From Rhodoferax ferrireducens (GTDB lineage: Bacteria; Pseudomonadota; Gammaproteobacteria; Burkholderiales; Burkholderiaceae_C): DNA of 64,000 nt. A model generated the notes under the pieces. It saw only the letters and a program-made list of their open reading frames with translations. It had not been told where the DNA came from and did no database searches. A program made the position numbers and the translations under genes. The DNA is taken from assembly GCA_002083775.1 (NCBI GenBank), contig MTEI01000009.1:62001-126000 (forward strand). The letters run 5' to 3'. Each line of letters opens with the position of its first letter. Positions within the stretch are counted from its first letter, which is position 1. Positions 56,709 through 64,000 of this stretch are shown here, piece after piece.

Positions 56709-56791
56709 GGCGGGCGACGCGCTGAACCTCCACACATTCAATCCAGCAACTATCGGGAGTTTTTAAATGACAAGAGACAAGGAGGCCCAGC

Positions 56792-57895
56792 GTGGCTAAA
56801 GGCATGATTCTGGCCGCCGGCCAAGGTACCCGCGTGCGCCCTCTCACCAAAGACCTGCCCAAACCGATGATCCCGATCCTGGGCAAGCCGGTGATGGAAT
56901 ACCTGATCGAACACCTGGCCAGCTACGGCATCACCGAGATCATGGTCAACGTGGCTTTCAACCACCACAAGATCGAGCAGTATTTCGGCGACGGCCACCG
57001 CTGGGGCGTGCAGATTGGCTACGCCTACGAAGGCGTGCGCGAGCACGGCGAGGTCACCCCCAAGCCGTTCGGCTCGGCTGGTGGCATGCGCCGCATCCAG
57101 GACTTCAGCGGCTTCTTTGACGAAACCACCCTGGTGCTGTGCGGCGACGCCATCATCGACCTGGACATTGGCGCGGCCCTGCATGAGCACAAAGCCAAAG
57201 GTGCCATCGCCAGTGTGGTGACGCTGGATGTGCCCTTGAGCGAGGTAGAGAACTACGGCATGGTGGTGGCCGATGACAATGGCCAGATCCAGTCGTTCCA
57301 GGAAAAGCCCAAGCCCGCCGAGGCCAAATCCACCGCCGCCAGCACCGGCATCTACATTTTTGAGCCAGAAGTGCTCAAGCTGATCCCGCCCGGCGTGGTG
57401 TACGACATCGGCTCACAACTGTTTCCGCAGCTGGTGGAGAGCAAAGCGCCGTTTTTTGCGCAAAAGCGCTTCTTCAACTGGATCGACATCGGCCGCGTCA
57501 GCGACTACTGGGCGGTGCTGCAACGCGTGCTACGCGGCGAGGTGGCGCAGATGAACATGCCCGGGCGCGAGGTCAAACCCGGCATCTGGGTCGGGCTGAA
57601 CACGCAGATTCCGTGGGATCAGGTCACCATCGAAGGGCCGGTGTACATCGGCTCCAGCGTGCGCGTGGAGCCGGGCGCCAGCATCATCGGCCCAAGCTGG
57701 ATCGGCCACGGCTGCCACATCCGCTCGGGTGCCAAGGTGGTGCGCAGCATTCTGTTTGAGTACACGCGCATCGCCGCCGACATGACCTTCAAGGAAATGA
57801 TCATTTCGCCCACCTACTGCGTGGACCAGTCCGGCGACACCTTGTACCGCGGCGATGAAACCGCGCAACTGCGCTGGGGCGATTCACGCGCCTGA
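56792..57895 (+). CDS. NDP-sugar pyrophosphorylase with C-terminal left-handed helix
   Basis: A nucleotidyltransferase that activates a sugar-1-phosphate; 367 residues. The catalytic loop is MILAAGQGTRVRPLTKDLPK, Mg-binding Asp in LVLCGDAIIDLD, and the C-terminal half carries hexapeptide-type repeats (YIGSSVRVEPGASIIGPSWI). It starts with GTG 56792, chosen because AAGGAGG is ideally spaced upstream. The sugar (mannose, glucose or other) cannot be fixed from sequence; the adjacent manC suggests a role in GDP-mannose or exopolysaccharide supply. Confidence 0.88.
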   Translation: MAKGMILAAGQGTRVRPLTKDLPKPMIPILGKPVMEYLIEHLASYGITEIMVNVAFNHHKIEQYFGDGHRWGVQIGYAYEGVREHGEVTPKPFGSAGGMRRIQDFSGFFDETTLVLCGDAIIDLDIGAALHEHKAKGAIASVVTLDVPLSEVENYGMVVADDNGQIQSFQEKPKPAEAKSTAASTGIYIFEPEVLKLIPPGVVYDIGSQLFPQLVESKAPFFAQKRFFNWIDIGRVSDYWAVLQRVLRGEVAQMNMPGREVKPGIWVGLNTQIPWDQVTIEGPVYIGSSVRVEPGASIIGPSWIGHGCHIRSGAKVVRSILFEYTRIAADMTFKEMIISPTYCVDQSGDTLYRGDETAQLRWGDSRA

Positions 57896-57929
57896 CAGCC
57901 ATCACTTACCTCCACGTGACCCATACCCC

Positions 57930-59414
57930 ATGAACGCTCCCATCCTTGTCCAGCCCGTTGTTTTGTCCGGTGGCTCCGGCACGCGCCTGTGGCCGCTATC
58001 GCGTGAAAAGTACCCCAAACAATTGCTCAGCCTGGTCGGCGAAGACTCGCTCTTGCAAGCCACGGTGCGCCGCGTGGTTGGCACCCCGGGCGTGACCTTG
58101 ACGACCCCGATGGTGGTGTGCAACGAGGAGTACCGCTTTGTCATCGCCGAGCAGCTACGCCTGCTGGGCGAAAGTGGTACCGTGGTGCTCGAGCCTTGTG
58201 GACGAAATACGGCTCCAGCACTTACGCTGGCTGCACTATCAGCTATAAAAGGTGAAGCTGATCCAGTGCTGCTGGTGATGCCAGCTGACCATGTCATCAC
58301 CAACGTGCTGGCATTCCAGCAGGTGGTGAGCCAAGGTGCAGCGCTAGCCGCTGCCGGTGCCGTGGTGACCTTTGGCATCACCCCCGACGCGCCGGAAACC
58401 GGCTACGGCTACATCCAGACCGGTGCGGTGTTTGGCAGCGACGCCGCCGCCAACGCCCACACCATTGCCCGCTTTGTCGAAAAACCCAACCTGGCCACCG
58501 CGCAAACTTACCTGGATGCCGGTAACTACCTGTGGAACAGCGGCCTGTTCATGCTGCGCGCCTCGGTCTGGCTGACCGCCTTGGGGCACTGCCGCCCGGA
58601 CATTCTGGCGGCCTGCCAGAGTGCCTGGGAAGCGGGCCAGACCGACGGCGAGTTCGTACGTGTGGGCAAAGCGCTGTTTGCCGCCTGCCCAAGTGACTCG
58701 ATCGACTACGCGGTGATGGAGCGCATTGCCGCCCAGTCCACTGCTGGCGCCAACCCCGCAACCTCCGCCACGCTGCCGCCCGGCGTGGTGATTCCCCTGC
58801 AGGCGGGCTGGTCGGATGTGGGCGCCTGGGACGCGCTGTGGCAGGTGTTACCCAAAGATGGGCACGGCAACGTGCTGCAGGGCGATGTGATGCTGCAAGA
58901 CTGCCAGAACACGCTGGCTATTTCCGAAGGCCGCCTGGTGGCCTGTGTGGGCGTGAGCGACCTGGTGGTGGTGGAAACCGCCGATGCCATTCTGGTGTCG
59001 CACAAAGACAAGACGCAGGACGTGAAGAAGATCGTCGACCGGCTGAAAGCGCAGAACCGCGCCGAGGGCAGCATCCACCGCAAGGTGTTTCGGCCCTGGG
59101 GCTCGTATGACGGGGTCGATGCGGGCGAGCGCTTTCAGGTGAAACGCATTGTGGTCAAGCCGGGTGGCACGCTCAGTCTGCAGATGCACCACCACCGCGC
59201 CGAGCACTGGATTGTGGTCAGCGGCACGGCACGCGTGACCAAGGGTGACGAGGTGTTTTTGCTGTCCGAGAACCAGTCCACCTTCATTCCGCTGGGCATC
59301 ACGCACCGGCTGGAAAACCCGGGGCGGGTGGTCTTGGAGATGATTGAGGTGCAGTCAGGCTCTTACCTGGGGGAGGACGACATCGTGCGCTTTGAGGATG
59401 TGTACGGGCGGTAG
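57930..59414 (+). CDS. manC: Mannose-1-phosphate guanylyltransferase/mannose-6-phosphate isomerase
   Basis: A bifunctional enzyme making GDP-mannose, 494 residues from ATG 57930 (the longer frame overlaps the previous gene and lacks support). The N-terminal transferase has PVVLSGGSGTRLWPLSREKY, FVEKPNLATA and YLWNSGLFMLRA; the C-terminal cupin isomerase starts near VFRPWGSYDGVDAGERFQVK and contains LSLQMHHHRAEHWIVVSGTA. A weak trace of the dispersed repeat (CAGCTATAAAAGG) may occur near residue 102. It is the last gene of the galE run. Confidence 0.95.
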   Translation: MNAPILVQPVVLSGGSGTRLWPLSREKYPKQLLSLVGEDSLLQATVRRVVGTPGVTLTTPMVVCNEEYRFVIAEQLRLLGESGTVVLEPCGRNTAPALTLAALSAIKGEADPVLLVMPADHVITNVLAFQQVVSQGAALAAAGAVVTFGITPDAPETGYGYIQTGAVFGSDAAANAHTIARFVEKPNLATAQTYLDAGNYLWNSGLFMLRASVWLTALGHCRPDILAACQSAWEAGQTDGEFVRVGKALFAACPSDSIDYAVMERIAAQSTAGANPATSATLPPGVVIPLQAGWSDVGAWDALWQVLPKDGHGNVLQGDVMLQDCQNTLAISEGRLVACVGVSDLVVVETADAILVSHKDKTQDVKKIVDRLKAQNRAEGSIHRKVFRPWGSYDGVDAGERFQVKRIVVKPGGTLSLQMHHHRAEHWIVVSGTARVTKGDEVFLLSENQSTFIPLGITHRLENPGRVVLEMIEVQSGSYLGEDDIVRFEDVYGR

Positions 59415-59440
59415 TTGCGTGTGGCCCTGTTCTCTTTGAT

Positions 59441-59500
59441 TTGCTATTATATAAATATCTTTTAACTTTTATAAAATAAGGCCTAGAGGCCAATTTCATC
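59441..59500. repeat. Diverged palindrome copy after manC
   Basis: TTGCTATTATATAAATATC is followed by TTATAAAATAAGGCCTAG and AGGCCAATTTCAT. The right half (AATAAGGCCTAGAGGCCAAT) matches full copies well, but the left CCCTT arm is AT-substituted. Confidence 0.6.
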
Positions 59501-59681
59501 AACAACCATCTCTGATGCCGGAACACGTCGCGCCAGGCAGACGGCGGGGTTACCGTTCTCCGGCCCCCTCGCGGGCGACAACATGGGTGGGCTGCTTGTT
59601 CGGGTGTCGCCACCCGTGTTGGTATGCTAACAGTGTCATCCCGCGAATGGGTTCAACGCCCGCCAACCCTACCACCCACCG

Positions 59682-60104
59682 TCAACACCGCTGGATGCAT
59701 CGAAGGTGGGGAAAAGTCAGTTGAACGAAACCGCTCCGCGATGGTTGGTGCTCAGAGTCGCCGATGATCAGGGCCGTGGAGTCCACGCCACCTGCCGCTG
59801 GAATGGTCAACGCATCCATGTTGGTCATGGTGCAACCGTCGAACGCACCGGCCGTGTACTGGTTGATTGACTCCACATAGTCGTTGAGTTGGACAACATC
59901 GACCTTGATGTCGTACTTCTTGGCCCACTTGTCCATGATGCCGCTGGACTTGGCATAGTCCCAAGGCATCCAGCCGGCATAAATGGTCCAGCAGACCTTG
60001 AAGTCCTTCTTGGGGGCGGCGAGTGCTGACGTGCTGCTAAGCACGGCCAGCCCGGATAGAGCGACAGCTGTCACAACCTGCTTGAAGAGTCGGCGAGAGA
60101 TCAT
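59682..60104 (-). pseudogene. Truncated substrate-binding protein of a urea-carboxylase/guanidine-associated ABC transporter
   Basis: The start (ATG 60104, GGAG upstream) encodes a signal peptide (MISRRLFKQVVTAVALSG, cleaved near ALA) and then the recognisable family segment KVCWTIYAGWMPWDYAKSSG, IDVVQLNDYVESINQYTAG-like residues and CTMTNMDALTIPAAGGVDS. Homology stops at TALIIGD near 59755. The following 24 codons (SEHQPSRSG...) look unrelated. The normal protein is about 350 residues, so this is a 5' fragment of about 115. No permease, ATPase or carboxylase genes follow. A guanidine-I riboswitch lies directly upstream, as expected for the intact operon. Confidence 0.88.
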
Positions 60105-60158
60105 TGGAAAACTCCTTGGGTGTAGCACACGGGAAAGGCGCACCACAATGCGCTTGGT

Positions 60159-60252
60159 TCTCCCGGGCTTTTGTCCCGCCGTGTAACCTCACAAGGAGGT
60201 CGACAGCTCTCGGACCAGTCACCTGCTTGCACAGGCCGGAACCCTAGCCGTC
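60159..60252 (-). ncRNA. Guanidine-I (ykkC) riboswitch aptamer
   Basis: On the minus strand the conserved blocks appear in order: CTAGGGTTCCGG (60247-60236), ACTGGTCCGAGAGCT (60219-60205), ACACGGCGGGAC (60184-60173), AAAAGCCCGGGAGA (60172-60159). These are hallmarks of the ykkC class that senses guanidinium. The 3' expression platform (60158-60105) contains a GCGCA/TGCGC hairpin before the ribosome site of the transporter fragment. Confidence 0.93.
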
Positions 60253-60478
60253 TGTTGATGTGGCTCTTTGAATCCAGCAAATGCCAGACCATTCCCGCCG
60301 AAACAAACTACGCAAACACCGTGCCAGGCTTTGCACCAGGGTTAGAGATTTTTGCCCCCAATATGGTGCGAAATGCGAAGTTAGCCCCAAAGTGGATGCG
60401 TGCGATCGAAACTGGATGTTCAAATTAACTTCAGACAAACCATCTGCGCAGGCCCAGCCAGCCCACCTTTCCAACACT

Positions 60479-60575
60479 GTGCTCGTTGCCCTGGCCTTCC
60501 TCTGATCTCAAAAATGGGCCTTGAACTCAATCACACCACTTTTTTGCATCTTTTGCGACAGCAGGTGCTCGTTGC
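60479..60575. promoter_or_regulatory. Direct repeat, candidate operator of the toxin-antitoxin pair
   Basis: GTGCTCGTTGC occurs twice (60479-60489 and 60565-60575), the second overlapping the -35 box of the toxin promoter. This layout suits autoregulation by the antitoxin (inference). The rest of 60257-60606 shows no gene. Confidence 0.4.
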
Positions 60576-60600
60576 ACAACTTATCCAATCTAGATATGAT
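60572..60600 (+). promoter_or_regulatory. Sigma-70 promoter of the TumE/TumA-like operon
   Basis: TTGCAC (60572-60577), a 17-bp spacer and TATGAT (60595-60600) make a near-consensus promoter. The expected TSS is at about 60607, the A of the toxin ATG, and no ribosome site is seen, so the mRNA may be leaderless. Confidence 0.75.
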
Positions 60601-60606
60601 TAAGCC

Positions 60607-61032
60607 ATGGCAGGCAATGATGAAGACTACGGTGAATTCGATGCACTGGTCGAGAGCTACGACGGCTACACGTTCTGGTTCGAGCACGGCTACCACGCCA
60701 CTTTCAGATTCTGGCACGCCACCCTACCCTCGCGGTCTGCGGTACACCCCTATCGCTACGAACTGGTGCTGCACGAACCGTCCGGGGTGCGCATCATGGT
60801 ATTTGACAACGCGCACCCGATTCATTGGAAAAGCGGCAAATTCACCCAGCGTAGCCCTCACGCCGATCATTGGCACCGCGATCGTTCAGACCAAGGCAGG
60901 CCTTACGCCTTTGTCTCCATCAGCCAGTTGCTGGAAGACTTTTTCCGACAGTTTGAAGTTTCTTTGTTCAATATCAATGTGTCGCCCAGCATGATGGAGG
61001 TGACCTCCACAAGGAGTCAAGATGATGAATAA
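60607..61032 (+). CDS. TumE-like toxin (DUF6516 family)
   Basis: A 141-residue protein of the toxin-antitoxin TumE/DUF6516 type. Family features: a short acidic start, TFWFEHGYHATFRFW, YRYELVLHEPSGVRIMVFDN, AHPIHWKSG and a His-rich HADHWHRD followed by FVSISQLLEDFFRQFE. It is the first gene of a two-gene unit; its end overlaps the downstream regulator by 11 bp. The biochemical activity is not known to me. There is no ribosome site before the ATG (see promoter). Confidence 0.78.
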   Translation: MAGNDEDYGEFDALVESYDGYTFWFEHGYHATFRFWHATLPSRSAVHPYRYELVLHEPSGVRIMVFDNAHPIHWKSGKFTQRSPHADHWHRDRSDQGRPYAFVSISQLLEDFFRQFEVSLFNINVSPSMMEVTSTRSQDDE

Positions 61033-61543
61033 GCAAATCGTGAGTTTTCGCAGTCTCATTGACGAGATGCAGTCGGTTGCCCAGGGGCACCGTTCAGCGG
61101 TCGCGCGCAAGGACCGAACTGCTTACGCCAGTCAGGCGGCTCGCACCTTTGCGCAAAAGATTCAGGGTCATGGCATGGATGCATCCAAGCCAGAATCCGA
61201 ACAAGCTGCGTTGAACATCACCAGTCTGGCAGGCGTGACTCGTCTGATTTCTCGTGATAACCAACAACTCCTGCAAATCATTGCTAAAGGTGATGTGACC
61301 TCATTGGCCGATCTGGCAGGCAGAACAAACCGTGCCGAATCGAACTTGAGTCGAACCCTCAAGAAGCTTGAATCCATTGGCGTGCTCGAGTTGGTGCCGG
61401 GTTTGGGCAGAGCCAAGATTCCCAAGCTGTCGGTCGAGTCCTTTCAGGTTGAGATTGATGTGGTGACAGGTCAGGTTCATATGGTGTCGGCACGCAAGGC
61501 ACGGGTACCAGCACGGGCGGTTAAGTTGGCTGTCGCGACGTGA
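61022..61543 (+). CDS. TumA-like antitoxin, winged-helix DNA-binding protein
   Basis: A 173-residue partner of the TumE-like toxin. Residues about 75-125 (SLAGVTRLISRDNQQLLQII, SLADLAGRTNRAESNLSRTL, KKLESIGVLELVPGLGRAKI) form a MarR/ArsR-like winged helix, and the Lys/Arg-rich tail ends VPARAVKLAVAT. AAGGAG lies before the tandem ATGs at 61022 and 61025. Overlap with the toxin gene indicates coupled translation; autoregulation through the upstream direct repeat is likely. Confidence 0.8.
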   Translation: MMNKQIVSFRSLIDEMQSVAQGHRSAVARKDRTAYASQAARTFAQKIQGHGMDASKPESEQAALNITSLAGVTRLISRDNQQLLQIIAKGDVTSLADLAGRTNRAESNLSRTLKKLESIGVLELVPGLGRAKIPKLSVESFQVEIDVVTGQVHMVSARKARVPARAVKLAVAT

Positions 61544-61582
61544 TCTGAGGCGCTCGTCACCAAAGGTCGTGCATGTCCTTGG

Positions 61583-61873
61583 TCAACTGCAGTCTGAGGC
61601 AGTTTCGACCGCAGCAGCTTTATTGACCAACGCCATCGCCGGATGGCTTTCCGTCAGCAGTTGAAACATGGCAAAGACGGGGCCGGGCATGTTGCGCGGA
61701 TCGCTGGCGCTCTCCAGTGCCTGCCAGGTTCTGGACTGCAGCCCACCCCGACTGCCCGGCTGCACCGGGTAACCCATCAGGGTGGCGGCTTCGACTTGGC
61801 TCAGGCCCACCCTGATCCGGGCGGTTTTGAGTTCATCCCCGCTCGGGGACGGCATGTGAAGTTGAAGGGTCAT
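61583..61873 (-). CDS. Small helix-turn-helix protein
   Basis: A 96-residue protein with a possible XRE-type DNA-binding helix-turn-helix (DELKTARIRVGLSQVEAATL, residues 13-32), followed by GYPVQPGSRGGLQSRTWQAL, which could hold the recognition region. AGGAAG precedes the ATG. It is convergent with the antitoxin gene. A regulatory role in the accessory region is plausible; no partner is evident. Confidence 0.65.
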   Translation of the reverse strand: MTLQLHMPSPSGDELKTARIRVGLSQVEAATLMGYPVQPGSRGGLQSRTWQALESASDPRNMPGPVFAMFQLLTESHPAMALVNKAAAVETASDCS

Positions 61874-61950
61874 GTTGCTTCCTGGTTGACACTGACGTCG
61901 GATTGGACAGCCTGAGCAAAACAGGGCGGCTTGTGTTAAACCCTGTGCCC

Positions 61951-62613
61951 ATGACTATCTCCATCAAGATCGATTTTGTCTCGGATGTCTCCTGCCCGTG
62001 GTGTGCGATCGGCCTGAAGTCTCTGGAGATTGCGCTAAACCGGTTGAAAGGTGAGGTGCAGGCTGATATCCACTTCCAGCCGTTTGAACTCAACCCGGAC
62101 ATGCCACCTGAAGGCCAGGAGATCAACCAGCACCTGAGCCAGAAATACGGCTCCACACCCGAACAATTGGAACAAACCCGTGAAGCCATCCGGCTGCGCG
62201 GCGCGGCGTTGGGTTTCACGTTTGGCATCGGCAAACGCGATCGCATCTACAACACCTTTGATGCACACCGTTTGCTGCACTGGGCTGGACTCGAAGGTCA
62301 CCCAGGGTCACAACAGGCACTGAAGCTGGCGTTGTTTTCAGCCTATTTCACCGAAGGCCTGAGCCCCGCTTCCCATGCGGTGTTGCTGCAAAAGGCCTCC
62401 GAGGTTGGGCTTGACCCGGCACGCGCCCAGGCGGTACTGGCGAGTGATGCCTTTGCCGCCGAGGTGCACCAGGCAGAATCTTTCTACACCAGCCACGGCA
62501 TCCACGCCGTGCCCGCCATCATTCTCAACGACAAACATCTGATCTCTGGCGGCCAGCCACCGGAACTGTTCGAGCAGGCATTGCGACAACTGGCTGCCAA
62601 TCCCGCCACCTGA
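61951..62613 (+). CDS. DsbA-family oxidoreductase (FrnE-like)
   Basis: A 220-residue thioredoxin-fold protein without a signal peptide, so probably cytoplasmic. The redox motif is DVSCPWCAIG (CPWC at residues 15-18) and the cis-Pro loop is GIHAVPAIILNDKHLISGGQ. FrnE relatives act in disulfide handling, stress tolerance or polyketide steps. ATG 61951 gives a normal N-terminus (TISIKIDFVSDV); a longer frame from 61903 adds an unlikely extension. It is 77 bp from, and divergent to, the HTH gene. Confidence 0.9.
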   Translation: MTISIKIDFVSDVSCPWCAIGLKSLEIALNRLKGEVQADIHFQPFELNPDMPPEGQEINQHLSQKYGSTPEQLEQTREAIRLRGAALGFTFGIGKRDRIYNTFDAHRLLHWAGLEGHPGSQQALKLALFSAYFTEGLSPASHAVLLQKASEVGLDPARAQAVLASDAFAAEVHQAESFYTSHGIHAVPAIILNDKHLISGGQPPELFEQALRQLAANPAT

Positions 62614-62710
62614 CGAGAGAGCACAGCCAAGGAATTCGGGTGGCTCTCGAAAATGGCAACCAGGATTTGCGTTGATGGAAACTTCCGCCAGGCCTGTCAT
62701 AGCCACTAGG

Positions 62711-63844
62711 TCAGGACGCGTTGATCCTGGCAAAGATCTCGTGGGCCTGACGCTTGGCCACCGCATCCATCTCCTGCGGTAGAGGCTCAAGCGCCACACC
62801 ATCTTGTCCATCGGCATACATCGGCCCGCCAACATCATCGTCATAGTCTGACCCATCCTCGTGGATAGCACGGTAGACATCAGCCGTCAGGTCCGTGCCG
62901 ACCAGACTGGCCAGATGGACCCAGGTCCAGCATTGCAATAAGTCATCCAGGTCGTGATCCTCGATCAACTGACGCATGGCTTCAACATCACCGGATGTTG
63001 CCGCCACTGTCAGCCACTTCCTGGCATCCTGTGGCCGGCTCAGCCGCTCGGCGATTTCGGCCACCGTCGCTGGATCTGCATCCACTTCTTCGATGGCTTG
63101 TTCAAAAAATGCAGGATCTCCAAACTGGTTGGCGACCTCCAGCATGGCCACTGGCAGCCCCAGGCGGGCGGCTTCCCGCAGATGCCGTTCATGTTTCTCT
63201 GCATTTGACAACTTCAAGGCGTGCGCGTCTGCCCATTCTTTTTCGACACCGCTCAAGACCCATCCGGCCTTGGCACGCTGGTACCAGTAATCGGCACCCA
63301 CTTCCGGCTCATCACCATACTCGTCCGGTGCATGGATCAGCGCCAACGCGTAATGAGCCAGGGCCTGACCGCCTTGGGCGGCGGTTTCAAGACCATCCAG
63401 CAGGATGGGCGATGCCAAGACTCTCAGATTCACCCATCGATCATCACTTCCGTTCCAGCCCTCGCCTTCCCGTTCCAACGATTCGTCCTCATCGTCATCG
63501 GGCACGTAGGAGTCACTTTGCAGGGTGGCCACCAGATCCGCTACTCTGATGATGCCGATCTCGCGCTGTGCCAAGAATTCCAGCAACGACGCAGCGACAA
63601 GCTTGGCGATGTCAACCGGGTAGGCCAGATCGACACAACGGCTATGAACGAGTGGGGCCTTTGCGCTGAGTCGTCGACTGGTGAAGGCCTTTTCGGTGAA
63701 AACCGCTTCTGCAACCAGTGCAGCATAGGATGAATACCCAAAGGCAGCCGCCAGCAGCTCGTAGATGTGAGTCCGCTTGAAATGCTGGTTGGTGCCGGTT
63801 TCGAGTTGCTTTTGGGCGGAGTACGCCAGTGCCTTGATTGTCAT
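62711..63844 (-). CDS. Sel1-like repeat protein of unknown function
   Basis: A 377-residue mostly helical protein. The N-terminus (KALAYSAQKQLETGTNQHFK, RTHIYELLAAAFGYSSYAAL) resembles a domain seen in accessory-region proteins. Acidic spacers occur (VPDDDEDESLEREGEG), and Sel1-type helical pairs follow (AAQGGQALAHYALALIHAPD, AARLGLPVAMLEVANQFGD, AATSGDVEAMRQLIEDH). These repeats mediate protein binding. GAAAGG precedes the ATG at 63844. The neighbours are accessory genes; the function is not known. Confidence 0.75.
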   Translation of the reverse strand: MTIKALAYSAQKQLETGTNQHFKRTHIYELLAAAFGYSSYAALVAEAVFTEKAFTSRRLSAKAPLVHSRCVDLAYPVDIAKLVAASLLEFLAQREIGIIRVADLVATLQSDSYVPDDDEDESLEREGEGWNGSDDRWVNLRVLASPILLDGLETAAQGGQALAHYALALIHAPDEYGDEPEVGADYWYQRAKAGWVLSGVEKEWADAHALKLSNAEKHERHLREAARLGLPVAMLEVANQFGDPAFFEQAIEEVDADPATVAEIAERLSRPQDARKWLTVAATSGDVEAMRQLIEDHDLDDLLQCWTWVHLASLVGTDLTADVYRAIHEDGSDYDDDVGGPMYADGQDGVALEPLPQEMDAVAKRQAHEIFARINAS

Positions 63845-64000
63845 GACAAACCTTTCAAAAACGCCACGCCGACGTCAGGTCAGACGCACACGTTTAAGTC
63901 CCCGACAGCGAGGCTATGAAAAGAAAAGTTGAAATGACTGTGTATGGGACGGCCTGTTTTTACTCGTGTGCAAGTAGGGTGGGCACCTGCGCAAATTCTA

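Noticed and set aside
59590..59640. Integron attC-like site (GTTAGC near 59635)
   Set aside because: No paired core sites with proper spacing and no integrase nearby.

Overview
The window looks like chromosome from a betaproteobacterium of the Comamonadaceae, most like Rhodoferax or its relatives. This is inferred from the high-GC coding style, the imuA/imuB/dnaE2 mutagenesis genes, the xylose, uronate and zwf-hexR loci, a PEP-CTERM protein, and a dispersed palindrome built on AGCCCTTAT/ATAAGGGCT of a kind I associate with that family. No rRNA, tRNA or CRISPR array was seen.

Layout. 0.1-0.9 kb: a PEP-CTERM protein. 1.0-4.3 kb: dnaE2, an error-prone polymerase with a TTG start inside a 50-bp perfect palindrome that carries a LexA-like site. 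4.4-12.8 kb: a xylose locus with a ChvE/GguAB-type ABC importer, xylA, a divergent ROK regulator and xylB. 12.9-16.7 kb: imuB and imuA, with imuA split by a complete IS1182-like element flanked by CTAG; a LexA box remains upstream. 16.9-21.4 kb: an EF-hand membrane protein, a small membrane protein, a Bcr/CflA exporter and a TerC protein. 21.5-39.4 kb: a large uronate locus (uxuA, uxuB, uxaC, TRAP transporter, uxaA, eda, two PfkB kinases, kdgF, kduI, kduD and an IclR/KdgR-like regulator), interrupted by a PAS-GGDEF diguanylate cyclase. 39.5-41.8 kb: groES-groEL behind a perfect CIRCE operator. 41.8-52.8 kb: central sugar-phosphate metabolism (pgi, tal, an AfuABC-like ABC importer, zwf, a HexR-like regulator) with a HexR-type palindrome before zwf. 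53.0-55.6 kb: an AAA/DUF4143 ATPase and an M20 amidohydrolase. 55.7-59.4 kb: galE, an NDP-sugar pyrophosphorylase and manC. 59.4-64 kb: an accessory stretch with a guanidine-I riboswitch in front of a truncated transporter gene, a TumE/TumA-like toxin-antitoxin pair, a small HTH protein, a DsbA-family protein and a Sel1-like repeat protein.

How it works together. Xylose and uronates are imported and feed xylulose-5-phosphate or KDG/KDPG into the pentose-phosphate and Entner-Doudoroff routes. Pgi, Tal, Zwf and HexR sit in the same 64 kb, and the AfuABC-like importer placed among them probably brings in phosphorylated sugars. Shared TTGAA/TTCAA-type palindromes suggest that the IclR regulator controls the uronate operons.

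Most notable signals: the riboswitch left on a gene fragment, the LexA palindrome/terminator at the dnaE2 start, the IS-broken imuA, the sugar-phosphate importer context, and about a dozen copies of the palindromic repeat, several of them translated inside dnaE2, imuB and pgi.
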